Below are positions 1 through 6,639 of a DNA stretch of 15,507 nucleotides, piece by piece. The notes beneath the pieces were generated by a model. The model did not search any database, was not told the DNA's origin, and saw only the letters and a program-made list of their open reading frames with translations. Positions within the stretch are counted from its first letter, which is position 1. Every line of letters begins with the position of its first letter. Position numbers and translations under genes: made by a program. Source of the DNA: Gammaproteobacteria bacterium (GTDB lineage Bacteria; Pseudomonadota; Gammaproteobacteria; QOAV01); the NCBI GenBank assembly GCA_027067235.1, contig JALXFQ010000302.1:1-15507 (forward strand), written 5' to 3'.

Positions 1-1
1 C

Positions 2-559
2 CAGACCCTGCTTCTATTCATGGAAGATGGCATGCGCGCGCCGATGAATTCTTTCAGGACCTGGACCGCGCCGCCACTGGCGGTGAAGATTCACGACCGC
101 AGCCTGCAGGAACGTGGTCCGGGAGTTTACCAGGCATTGACCATGGTGCCTCGGCCCGGGGCCTATGAAGTTGTCTTTCATCTTCCCAATCCAGCCCTTG
201 CCCGCTGTTTCCCCCTGGATATTGCCGGGCGGGAAAGCGATACGGCAGCGCCGCAGCCGGAACTCTATGAGTTAAAGCTCATTGATGCTGCGCCAAAAGC
301 GGGAGAAAACACGATTCTGGAATTTTCTGTCATCGATCAGCAGGGTAAATCCACCGTTCCCAAAGATTTGCAGGTGCTGCTGTTCCGCCCCGGCGGCAAC
401 TGGCAACACAGGGCTTTCGTCCGGCCCGGACAGGAAGGCCGGTTTCGGTTGCCGGTCAGTTTCCCTGTTGAGGGTAAGTATCGTATTGGTGTGGCGTCCG
501 GTGAGCTGGGTCTGCAGTTTCAGTCACGTACAATGAAAACTCTGGAGGTTCCCCGATGA
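2..559 (+). CDS. C-terminal part of a periplasmic beta-rich protein, first visible gene of the SCO/cytochrome operon (partial)
   Basis: The reading frame is open from base 2, so the gene begins outside the window; the ATG at 20 is probably internal. About 186 residues are visible. They contain no cysteine motif and only one Cys, and are rich in beta-strand-like segments. The second half (visible residues about 85-185, 'AGENTILEFSVID' onward to 'GKYRIGVAS') reads like an immunoglobulin-like or YtkA-like sandwich. The stop overlaps the SCO start as ATGA at 556-559, so translation of the two is coupled. The context (SCO protein and exported cytochrome) suggests a periplasmic protein. It could be the tail of a larger beta-propeller or cytochrome d1-like protein, which I recall near such genes, but nothing in the visible part proves this. 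Function is not assigned. Confidence 0.75.
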   Translation, partial: QTLLLFMEDGMRAPMNSFRTWTAPPLAVKIHDRSLQERGPGVYQALTMVPRPGAYEVVFHLPNPALARCFPLDIAGRESDTAAPQPELYELKLIDAAPKAGENTILEFSVIDQQGKSTVPKDLQVLLFRPGGNWQHRAFVRPGQEGRFRLPVSFPVEGKYRIGVASGELGLQFQSRTMKTLEVPR

Positions 560-1119
560 GACTGGTTTTTATGCTTGTTTTGCTTTTGTCAGGTTCGTCA
601 CAGACGATCGCCATGGCCGATTCAGGCGTTATACCAGACGTGTTGCTGGTGGATCGACAGGGCCGCGAAAGCCATATCGTTGCGGATGTGATGGGCGATC
701 GCGTGACGATAATGAACTTCATCTATACTGGTTGCAGCTCTGCTTGCCCGGTATCCACAGCAATCATGAAATCCGTACACAATAAACTGATAGCTTCCGG
801 CGCGACACCTGATGACGTGGTGCTGGTGTCCGTATCAATCAATCCAGTCATAGATACTCCCGAGCTGCTCAAGCAGTTCGCCAATACTCACGGAGCGTCC
901 GGCGAGGGTTGGTACTGGCTGACCGGCTCCCAGCGCAACGTGGACCGGTTGTTGCTGGCGCTGCACACCTACACAGCCGAAGTCAGTGAACACCCCAGTG
1001 TTATTCTGGTAGGCGATGCCCGCGGAGACCACTGGGTGCCGCTGTACGGATTTCCCAAGCCTGATCAGGTCATGCAGCAGGTCAAACTTTTTCTGGAACG
1101 GCGCAAGGAAAACGATTGA
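556..1119 (+). CDS. SCO1/SenC family copper chaperone or thiol-redox protein
   Basis: This is a 187-residue protein with an N-terminal signal peptide (hydrophobic residues 3-15, likely cleaved near 'AMA-DS' at 21) and no lipobox. The family's copper-binding CxxxC motif is present as C60-S-S-A-C64-P, after the usual strand 'TIMNFIYTG'. The third ligand of SCO proteins is probably H146 in 'SEHPSVILVG', the position before the last core strand. SCO proteins deliver copper to, or reduce the CuA site of, cytochrome c oxidase; some instead act as periplasmic thiol reductases. No oxidase genes are visible here; the neighbours are a partial exported protein and a cytochrome c-binding-protein fusion, so it may serve that cytochrome's pathway. 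A GGAGG ribosome site at 544-548 precedes the ATG, which overlaps the upstream stop. Its own stop overlaps the next start at 1119. Confidence 0.9.
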   Translation: MRLVFMLVLLLSGSSQTIAMADSGVIPDVLLVDRQGRESHIVADVMGDRVTIMNFIYTGCSSACPVSTAIMKSVHNKLIASGATPDDVVLVSVSINPVIDTPELLKQFANTHGASGEGWYWLTGSQRNVDRLLLALHTYTAEVSEHPSVILVGDARGDHWVPLYGFPKPDQVMQQVKLFLERRKEND

Positions 1120-2600
1120 TGCTGAAGCTAATAGCAGGCTTTGTTCTTGTGATGATCCCCCCGGTGGGCTGGGGCAATGATATTATCGATCACGGACGCA
1201 GATTATACACGCAGGAAAACAGTGCCTCGGCTACCGCAGTCTCTCTTGCGGGTGGCATAACAGCGCCAATACGTACTTTCCCCTGTAGCGGTTGCCATGG
1301 TCTCGATGGCCAGGGCGGCAAGGAAGGCGGTGTGGTGGTGCCTCCCATCTCCCGCGAAGCATTGAAACGCAGCCATGGCGAAACAGAAGCTGAGCAATTT
1401 GAGAAGCGGGTAAAACTGGCCGTGCGCGATGGCACAACACCGGACGGCCGCGCACTGCATCCCATGATGCCACGTTATCCGCTCACGGATTCCGAGATCG
1501 AAAGCCTCGTTGCCTATCTGGGCGAATTGGATCACCCGGCTGTGCCGGGTGTGAATGAACTGGAGATTCGCATTGGTCTCAATTTCCCGGAGTCGGGGGA
1601 GTTGATCCCCCTGGCGGAAGCGATACGGCAGGCGTTACAGGAATACATCGGGGAGGTCAATCGGCGTGGCGGTATCTGGGGACGCAAGCTGATACTACAA
1701 TCCGTTGCATCCGCGCCCGAGCCTTTTTGCTACTTGCTCCCCATGCTTCCGGGCGGCAGGGCAACTGAAGAGAGTGTGCCGTTGTTGTTCCCGTTGGGGC
1801 AGACAAATCGGGCCGAAAAGCGCGTGTTGCCGCTGCTGGCAGATCTTCAGCAGCAGGCCACATTGCTTGTTCGCTGGTGGTTGGCCAATGATCGTCGCGA
1901 GTACGAACACGCTTTACTGGTCGCTGATGACCGGCAGGGTGCTCTGGCAAATCGGGTGTCTGATCTGTTCAGGGCGGCAAAGGTCCCATTGGAGGTCATC
2001 GAGGAAAAGAGTGTTGCGGAATGGCCGGGTTTTCTGCTGAATGATGGCGACAGTGTGGCAGTTTTCTGGTTTGCGCATATTTCGGCGTTGACGCCATTTC
2101 TGAGTGAACTCGACGGGCGACATCCGGTAGCGTTTTATTCCGGGGTCGATCTGGTGGGACAGCAGTTACCTGCGCTGCAACAGGCCGCTTTGACGAATCT
2201 GACCTTGAGCAATCCGCGAGGCCTGCCCGATCGCTCTGCGCCCGAGTACCACCGCTACTTGCAGTTTCGTGAGCGCTTGAGTTCCCGGCTAGAACACAAC
2301 GACGAAGCGGTGCGGGTGGCTTTTGCTGCCGCGGCTCTGCTGGAAGAGGGGCTGCGGCGTAGCGGTCGCCGCCTGAACCGGGCTGAACTGACGGAGCAGA
2401 TGGAGACGCTCCATGATTTTCGTACGGGGGCCTTGCCCCCTCTTGGCCTGGCGCGCGAAAGCGGGAAATACGCCCAGTTGATCCGCTATTCATCTGAAAA
2501 CGGCACCTTCTCGGTCCTGCTGGACTGGGGCAATGGCGAAAAGCTTCGTTCCGCGGAACAGCCCGGTAGCGACAGGAGCAGCCATACGACTGGCCAATGA
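1119..2600 (+). CDS. Exported cytochrome c fused to a type I periplasmic-binding (LivK/HAAT-like) domain
   Basis: The 493-residue protein starts at the ATG sharing its A with the SCO stop codon; a TTG at 1116 is an alternative, but AAGGA at about 1105-1109 fits the ATG. Residues 1-19 are a signal peptide. Residues about 20-140 are a class I cytochrome c domain: haem motif C56-S-G-C59-H60, then a likely Met axial ligand at 116 or 117 in 'HPMMPRYPLTDSEIESLVAYL', the usual C-terminal helix. Residues about 147-470 resemble branched-chain amino-acid type binding proteins: 'IRIGLNFPESGELIPLAEAI' followed by 'EVNRRGGIWGRKL', the family's conserved opening. No ABC permease or ATPase gene is present, so the binding domain probably senses or positions a ligand, or gives an electron-transfer partner its specificity, rather than feeding a transporter. 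Operon with the two preceding genes. The substrate is unknown. Confidence 0.85.
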   Translation: MLKLIAGFVLVMIPPVGWGNDIIDHGRRLYTQENSASATAVSLAGGITAPIRTFPCSGCHGLDGQGGKEGGVVVPPISREALKRSHGETEAEQFEKRVKLAVRDGTTPDGRALHPMMPRYPLTDSEIESLVAYLGELDHPAVPGVNELEIRIGLNFPESGELIPLAEAIRQALQEYIGEVNRRGGIWGRKLILQSVASAPEPFCYLLPMLPGGRATEESVPLLFPLGQTNRAEKRVLPLLADLQQQATLLVRWWLANDRREYEHALLVADDRQGALANRVSDLFRAAKVPLEVIEEKSVAEWPGFLLNDGDSVAVFWFAHISALTPFLSELDGRHPVAFYSGVDLVGQQLPALQQAALTNLTLSNPRGLPDRSAPEYHRYLQFRERLSSRLEHNDEAVRVAFAAAALLEEGLRRSGRRLNRAELTEQMETLHDFRTGALPPLGLARESGKYAQLIRYSSENGTFSVLLDWGNGEKLRSAEQPGSDRSSHTTGQ

Positions 2601-2908
2601 TTCTCCCATGGCTCTGGCTCGCTAGCGTCTGACCTTTGTCTGCCGACAATGGCGGCATTGCGATCACCTGATAATAAATATGTGCCAGATCTATTCGAGG
2701 AAGAATTGGATCGTTTCCTTGAACGGAATGTGACCAGCGCAAAAGCCTGCGGTTGAGAATCCGTTTTAGCGAGTTTTACGTAGAGACTATTAGCGAGCAT
2801 ACGAATCAGGGTATGGTTACGTGTGTCATCCGATTGCCGGGATGGGCGACGGGTGATTCAGTAGTTCTTGCTGTATCATTTCATCGGGTTCACAGGAAAT
2901 AAGTGGGC
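2601..2908 (+). other. Gap of about 300 bases between the cytochrome operon and gor
   Basis: I see no recognisable gene, hairpin terminator or strong promoter here. The frame of the upstream gene stays open after its TGA until a second stop at 2754-2756, and includes an ATG at 2649 opening a 35-codon ORF with an acidic, helical-looking stretch (about residues 14-25). There is no Shine-Dalgarno sequence before this ATG, so I do not call it a gene. The last 60 bases should hold the gor promoter; TATCAT at 2874-2879 is a possible -10 box, but I found no matching -35. The gor ribosome site, AGGAA at 2894-2898, lies at the end. Confidence 0.5.
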
Positions 2909-4276
2909 ATGCCAGAGCATGGACAGACACAATCATTCGATCTGATTGTCATCGGCGGCGGTAGCGGCGGCATCGCCACGGCCCGGCGCGCGGCGGAATA
3001 TGGCGCGAACGTGGCTCTGGTTGCAGCCAGCCCTCTGGGCGGGACCTGCGTCAATGTCGGCTGCGTACCGAAAAAGGTCATGTGGAATGCTTCACATATC
3101 CGCGAGGCCGTCGATCTGGCCAGAGACTACGGTTTCAGCGTCGACATGAAAGGCTTTGACTGGTCGCTGCTGAAACGCAAGCGCGATGCCTTCATCAAAC
3201 GCCTGAATGCTATTTACAGCCGTAATCTTGATATGTCCGGTGTCACGGTGATCGACGGTTACGGCCGTTTTGCCGCGCCGTATACTGTCGAGGTCGGGCA
3301 GCAAAGCCTGAGCGCGGAGCACATTGTTGTGGCTACGGGCGGCCAGCCGGTGGTTCCTGATATACCCGGCGCGGAATATGGCATCACCAGTGACGGCTTT
3401 TTTGAACTGGAGCAACAACCGGCCCAGGTGCTGGTGATCGGCGCCGGATACATCGCCACGGAGCTGGCCGGCGTGCTCAACGGACTGGGCAGTGATGTGA
3501 CCATCCTGCTGCGCAAGCACACCCTGTTGCGCAGCTTTGACGCCACTCTGCGCGAAACCGTGATGGAAGAAAGCCAGCGCCAGGGTATCAATATCCTGAC
3601 CTGCGTACATTTGCAGGAGTTGACCCGCGAGGACGATGGCAAACTCGGCCTGCAAGGCGGTGATGGCGAGAAACTGGGTGGTTTTGACGCCGTGATCTGG
3701 GCCGTGGGTCGGCAGCCGAATACAGCGGGTCTGGGGCTGGAAACCGCTGGCATCCTGCTGGACGAGAAAGGCTTCATTCCCACCGATGACTATCAGAATA
3801 CAGCCGTTCCCGGGATCTACGCCGTCGGCGACGTGACGCCGCGAGTGCAACTGACTCCGGTGGCCATCGCCGCGGGGCGCAAGCTGGCAGACCGGCTATT
3901 TGGCGGCCAGCAGGACGCCCGCCTCGACTACGACACGATTGCCAGTGTGGTTTTCAGCCACCCGCCCATCGGCACCGTGGGCCTGACCGAAGAACAGGCC
4001 GCGGAAACCTGGGGGCATGATGCGGTAAAGACCTATCAAAGCCGGTTTACCAATATGCTGTTTGCGCTGAGCGAGCACAGGACGCCAACGGTGGTCAAAC
4101 TCGTGACTGTCGGCGCGCAGGAAAAAATCGTCGGTTGCCACATCGTCGGTGAGGCTGCCGACGAGATCATCCAGGGCTTTGCGGTGGCGGTAAAAATGGG
4201 CGCCACCAAGGCTGATTTCGACGCCACGGTCGCCATTCACCCGACTTCGGCGGAAGAACTGGTGACGCTGCGATAA
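2909..4276 (+). CDS. gor: Glutathione-disulfide reductase
   Basis: This flavoenzyme reduces oxidised glutathione with NADPH in the cytoplasm. The 455-residue length matches the family (E. coli about 450). Seen in order: the FAD-binding '[11 protein letters not shown]' near residue 11; the redox-active disulfide 'GGTC47VNVGC52VPKK'; the NADPH-binding '[17 protein letters not shown]' followed by arginines in '[12 protein letters not shown]', which is the mark of NADPH rather than NADH use; the second FAD segment 'GIYAVGDVT'; and the dimer-interface catalytic pair H444 and E449 in 'HPTSAEE' at the extreme C-terminus. These features favour glutathione reductase over lipoamide dehydrogenase or mercuric reductase. 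ATG at 2909 is chosen because AGGAA at 2894-2898 is spaced about 10 bases from it; GTG at 2903 would be too close. The gene runs head-on into the thioredoxin-like gene, with 22 bases between the stops. Confidence 0.95.
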   Translation: MPEHGQTQSFDLIVIGGGSGGIATARRAAEYGANVALVAASPLGGTCVNVGCVPKKVMWNASHIREAVDLARDYGFSVDMKGFDWSLLKRKRDAFIKRLNAIYSRNLDMSGVTVIDGYGRFAAPYTVEVGQQSLSAEHIVVATGGQPVVPDIPGAEYGITSDGFFELEQQPAQVLVIGAGYIATELAGVLNGLGSDVTILLRKHTLLRSFDATLRETVMEESQRQGINILTCVHLQELTREDDGKLGLQGGDGEKLGGFDAVIWAVGRQPNTAGLGLETAGILLDEKGFIPTDDYQNTAVPGIYAVGDVTPRVQLTPVAIAAGRKLADRLFGGQQDARLDYDTIASVVFSHPPIGTVGLTEEQAAETWGHDAVKTYQSRFTNMLFALSEHRTPTVVKLVTVGAQEKIVGCHIVGEAADEIIQGFAVAVKMGATKADFDATVAIHPTSAEELVTLR

Positions 4277-4298
4277 GGTGGTCCTGCGGGCGCTGGAA

Positions 4299-5345
4299 CT
4301 ATTCAGTGGTCGCCGAGTTTTGTTGTTCCTCACGCCAGCGCTGGTAGGTGGGCGAGGTCTGGTAGCCTTTTTTCAGCACATATTCGAGTATGCCGCGCAG
4401 GCGGTAGAGTTTCACCACCGAGGCGACACGCATGACTTCCTTGCCCTGCTCGTCAAAAAACACCAGGGTCGGCGCGTAGAATATGCCGAGTTTTTCCGCC
4501 CATTCTTTCGCTGTCGATTTTTCACCGTCAGGCAGGAGCACTGGCGTATCCGACCACATATCCAGTTGCACGACCTCGAAACTGCCAAGCATGCGCTGTA
4601 CTACCGGGTCGCGGATCGGGTCGCTGTGCAGGATGTCGCAGGCGTGGCAGTCGTGCTGTTCGAAAAACACCAGCAGCGGCTGTTCCGCCGGAAAATGCGA
4701 GCGATCCAGCGCATAGGGCGGCGACTCGAAAAAATCCTCTTCCACCATGTCTGAGGTATCAAACTTGGCCGGCGGGTCAGCGCGCGCCATGTAGTCGCGC
4801 AGGGTTTCTGTTTTGTAGTAGCCGTCGACAATGTATTCCAGCACGGCGCGAAACTTGTATGGCGGATAGTAGCCACGCAGGATGAACGGCCGGTCGGGGT
4901 CGTCTGTATAGAACATCAGGGTTGGCGTCAAATCGGTTTTCATGCTGGCGGCGTATTCCGATTCGGTGAGCGTTTTGCCATCCATGCCGGTCACTTCACG
5001 GCTGCCCCAGATGTCGATGGCGATGACATTGAAGTTCTTGCGGGTGTAATCGACAATATCTTTCTCGCGACCGAAGTTCACCTGCATCAGCGCTTCGCAA
5101 TAGGCGCAATCCTTCTGGCCGAAATAGAGGATGATGCCTAGCTTGCCGGCCGCCCTGGCTTCCTGCAGATCCTCACGCAGGTCGAGAAAGGTTTCGCTGA
5201 ACCAGTCCGGATGCTCGATATCCCGTACTCCGGGTTCATCATCAATTTCGATATCCTGCGCAGGCTGCGCTGCCATCAGCAGGGAAGCGTACAGCATCAG
5301 CACAGCGGCCTGCAGCCAAGACCATCGGTTCAATTTGTGATTCAT
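4299..5345 (-). CDS. Exported protein with two tandem thioredoxin-like domains (SoxW-like)
   Basis: The 348-residue protein begins with a signal peptide (basic 'NHKLNR', hydrophobic residues about 9-26, likely cleavage after an Ala near 25-29). Two thioredoxin-like units follow. Unit one, about residues 45-180, has C80-A-Y-C83 and the cis-proline motif T-P141-T. Unit two, about 205-330, has C233-H-A-C236 and A-P292-T. Both units end with similar strands and a helix ('FRAVLEYIVDGYY' and 'LRGILEYVLKKGY'), which points to an internal duplication. The likely place of action is the periplasm, as a thiol-disulfide reductase or isomerase; the partner is unknown. The ATG at 5345 puts the signal peptide at the N-terminus; a longer ORF back to 5387 only adds an unlikely leader. 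A candidate promoter and palindrome lie upstream. It converges on gor, a cytosolic enzyme, so a shared pathway is not implied. Confidence 0.85.
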   Translation of the reverse strand: MNHKLNRWSWLQAAVLMLYASLLMAAQPAQDIEIDDEPGVRDIEHPDWFSETFLDLREDLQEARAAGKLGIILYFGQKDCAYCEALMQVNFGREKDIVDYTRKNFNVIAIDIWGSREVTGMDGKTLTESEYAASMKTDLTPTLMFYTDDPDRPFILRGYYPPYKFRAVLEYIVDGYYKTETLRDYMARADPPAKFDTSDMVEEDFFESPPYALDRSHFPAEQPLLVFFEQHDCHACDILHSDPIRDPVVQRMLGSFEVVQLDMWSDTPVLLPDGEKSTAKEWAEKLGIFYAPTLVFFDEQGKEVMRVASVVKLYRLRGILEYVLKKGYQTSPTYQRWREEQQNSATTE

Positions 5346-5406
5346 TGCCAACTCATTGCGGTTTGCTCGCAGGGCGGAACCCGGCATCGGGCGCCGTTTT
5401 TGCTTT

Positions 5407-5431
5407 CTGTCAGTATGGGATGTACCGACAG
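5407..5431 (-). promoter_or_regulatory. Palindrome at the predicted transcription start of the thioredoxin-like gene
   Basis: The plus-strand arms are CTGTCAGTA (5407-5415) and TACCGACAG (5423-5431), separated by 7 bases. Eight of nine positions pair as Watson-Crick, and the ninth is a G-U wobble when transcribed from the minus strand. It sits directly on the predicted transcription start, so it may be an operator, or a 5'-end stem protecting the transcript. No poly-U follows, so it is not a terminator. Confidence 0.35.
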
Positions 5432-5433
5432 CC

Positions 5434-5463
5434 AGTATATTCCCCTGCTGTGGTCCGAGTCCA
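5434..5463 (-). promoter_or_regulatory. Candidate sigma-70 promoter for the tandem thioredoxin gene
   Basis: Read on the minus strand, TGGACT (5463-5458), an 18-base spacer and TATACT (5439-5434). The -10 matches consensus at five of six positions and the -35 at four. The start of transcription would fall near 5427, giving a leader of about 80 bases. Confidence 0.45.
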
Positions 5464-5496
5464 TTTCAGGGTTATGTTGTGTGGCGTGCTGGCGAG

Positions 5497-5578
5497 AAAA
5501 AAGAAGACGCTTCTGCCGTCGGTTTCACGCGGGGCAAGGGGAGGGAGGGGTGGTTCCCGCATGACCGGCAGAAGCGTC
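5497..5578 (-). terminator. Long-loop inverted repeat with T-tract, likely terminator of the outer-membrane barrel gene
   Basis: Perfect 13-base arms, GACGCTTCTGCCG at 5506-5518 and CGGCAGAAGCGTC at 5566-5578, are separated by 47 bases. Within this loop, GCGGG (5529-5533) can pair with CCCGC (5556-5560). On the minus strand the second arm is followed directly by a T-rich run, TTCTTTTTT (5505-5497), as expected for an intrinsic terminator. It begins 12 bases beyond the stop of the barrel gene. The loop is much longer than in ordinary terminators. Confidence 0.6.
5531..5550 (+). other. G-quadruplex motif inside the inverted-repeat loop
   Basis: Four G-runs (5531-5534, 5538-5541, 5543-5545, 5547-5550) are separated by loops of 3, 1 and 1 bases. 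Short loops of this kind favour a stable parallel quadruplex. The G-rich strand is the plus strand, so transcripts of the barrel gene would carry the C-rich complement; a quadruplex would form in the non-transcribed-sequence strand or in DNA. The motif is visible, folding is inferred. Confidence 0.6.
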
Positions 5579-5590
5579 AATAAACGGGGC

Positions 5591-6160
5591 TCAAAAACTC
5601 AAAACAACCCCGACCGATGCTACATCAACATCAAAATCATTCACTTCGTAGCGAGTGTATTCGCCGCGTATGGCCCAGCGGTTGTTGATGGAATAATCCA
5701 CGCCGACGCCGTAGTAGGGGTCGGTGTCGCTGGTATCCTGAAATTGCGTCGCGATGGGGCCGCTCACATCCAGATTCCAGCTATGGATCCCGCCTTTTGC
5801 GAACACTCTGAAGCTGTCGTTTACCGGCACGGAGCCAACCAGGGCGATGCCGCCGCCGTTGACCGAGAAGCTGTTGACGCTGTCCGACTGGTCGCCGAAA
5901 TCATAAACCTCGGCTTCCGCCGCGATGTAGTCATTGAAGCGATAGCCGCCGAACAGTTTGCCGCCGGTGTCATTTTCATCCAGCCCGGATTCATTCACAT
6001 AAGCCTGGCTGACCGCCGCGCCGACGTACCAGTCGGCTCTTGCCTTGCTGGCGCTGACCGCCGATACAAAAATCACCGACGCGCCCATGGCCAACAGTAA
6101 TAAAGTCCTGCCGCGAGAGGTTTTCGTGCTGTTCTGATGCGTTTCTGTTTGTGTTTTCAT
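5591..6160 (-). CDS. Small outer-membrane beta-barrel protein (OmpA-like transmembrane / porin family)
   Basis: The protein has 189 residues. An N-terminal extension of about 18 polar residues precedes a hydrophobic stretch (about 19-36) and a likely cleavage site 'SKARA-DW' near residue 42. The mature part, about 147 residues, begins with the typical 'DWYVGAAVSQAYV' and shows alternating amphipathic strands with acidic turns, enough for eight strands; it ends in Phe ('VGVVLSF'), the usual signal for barrel assembly. No peptidoglycan-binding OmpA domain follows. It probably forms a small membrane barrel; a substrate cannot be inferred. ATG at 6160 is preferred over the longer frame to 6244 because GGAG lies about 8 bases upstream and the alternative N-terminus is not signal-like. 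An FNR-like box lies 70 bases upstream, and a long-loop terminator follows the gene. Confidence 0.85.
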   Translation of the reverse strand: MKTQTETHQNSTKTSRGRTLLLLAMGASVIFVSAVSASKARADWYVGAAVSQAYVNESGLDENDTGGKLFGGYRFNDYIAAEAEVYDFGDQSDSVNSFSVNGGGIALVGSVPVNDSFRVFAKGGIHSWNLDVSGPIATQFQDTSDTDPYYGVGVDYSINNRWAIRGEYTRYEVNDFDVDVASVGVVLSF

Positions 6161-6230
6161 TGTCACCACTCCGTTGTTGTACCTGGCCGTAGCCGTCGTT
6201 CGCGCGGCTGGCCTGTTGATGACTGCGAGC

Positions 6231-6244
6231 CTGATCCGGATCAA
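6231..6244 (-). promoter_or_regulatory. FNR/Anr-like binding site upstream of the beta-barrel gene
   Basis: On the minus strand the site reads TTGAT-CCGG-ATCAG, matching nine of ten defined positions of the FNR/Anr consensus TTGAT-N4-ATCAA. It is centred about 77 bases before the barrel's ATG. I could not assign a convincing -10 box at the usual -41.5 spacing, so activation or repression cannot be decided. FNR family control of small outer-membrane barrels (OprG/OmpW) has precedent. Confidence 0.45.
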
Positions 6245-6347
6245 AATCGGCAGTTATGAGATGAGAACGGGCGGCGGCGGGAATGCTTACAAATTTTTTC
6301 AGATAACTGTCTGAGGATTTGTTTTTCTGTAAAGAAAGTCGCGTTCT

Positions 6348-6376
6348 TTGACAATGGGTAATCGTGGCGGTAGTAT
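6348..6376 (+). promoter_or_regulatory. Sigma-70 promoter of the toxin-antitoxin operon
   Basis: A perfect -35 TTGACA (6348-6353), a 17-base spacer and TAGTAT (6371-6376, four of six). Transcription would start near 6383. An inverted repeat, AAAGAA (6331-6336) and TTCTTT (6344-6349) with a 7-base loop, overlaps the -35 box and could be a second repressor contact. Confidence 0.65.
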
Positions 6377-6385
6377 TTTCGTATT

Positions 6386-6397
6386 ACCTATTTAGGT
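6386..6397 (+). promoter_or_regulatory. Palindromic operator candidate for antitoxin autorepression
   Basis: ACCTA-TT-TAGGT is a perfect 5-base inverted repeat with a 2-base spacer. It lies just after the predicted transcription start and overlaps the AGGTG ribosome site of the antitoxin gene. Ribbon-helix-helix antitoxins usually bind short palindromes like this in their own promoters; the assignment is inferred from position. Confidence 0.45.
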
Positions 6398-6405
6398 GTT
6401 ATGAA

Positions 6406-6639
6406 ATGAAGACGATTTCCCTGAAAGCTGATGATGATTTTGACGCGATTCTGAAGAAGTTGGCGAGCCAGCAACATATCAGTAAAAGCGCGGTTATTCG
6501 GGATGCTGTGCTGCGATATCGCGACTGGCTGGAACGGGAGCGTCTGCGCGAGAAATTGCTGGATGCGTCATTGAAAACCCGTGGTCAACATGAGGAGTTG
6601 ATGAGCGCCATGGATCAGGCGAGCGGCGATGGCGTATAG
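6406..6639 (+). CDS. Ribbon-helix-helix (CopG/MazE-like) antitoxin
   Basis: The 77-residue protein has the ribbon-helix-helix pattern: beta strand 'KTISLKA' (residues 2-8), helix A about 10-21, a turn 'QHISKS', and helix B about 26-39 with 'KSAVIRDAVLRY'. The charged C-terminal tail (about 43-77) would wrap the toxin. Its role is to neutralise the downstream MazF-like toxin and, with it, repress the operon. AGGTG at 6394-6398 is 7 bases before the ATG at 6406; another ATG at 6401 is followed by a stop after one codon. The gene overlaps the toxin by 11 bases, so the toxin is coupled to antitoxin synthesis. The pair sits between a divergent membrane-barrel gene and convergent hrpA. Confidence 0.85.
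   Translation: MKTISLKADDDFDAILKKLASQQHISKSAVIRDAVLRYRDWLERERLREKLLDASLKTRGQHEELMSAMDQASGDGV

Noticed and set aside
1996..2742. 248-codon minus-strand ORF opposite the cytochrome fusion
   Set aside because: Its translation is low-complexity and Arg/Pro/Ser-rich, with no domain; the plus strand shows a coherent periplasmic binding fold.
3092..3850. 252-codon minus-strand ORF inside gor
   Set aside because: It is antisense to a complete glutathione reductase and has no signal, motif or ribosome site.
6266..6281. Short GGC-rich run near the divergent promoter region
   Set aside because: It is too short and irregular to count as a microsatellite, and has no other copy in the window.
6251..6309. 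CAGTTAT (6251-6257) and ATAACTG (6303-6309) inverted repeat in the divergent region
   Set aside because: Seven-base arms 45 bases apart are common by chance and do not align with either promoter.
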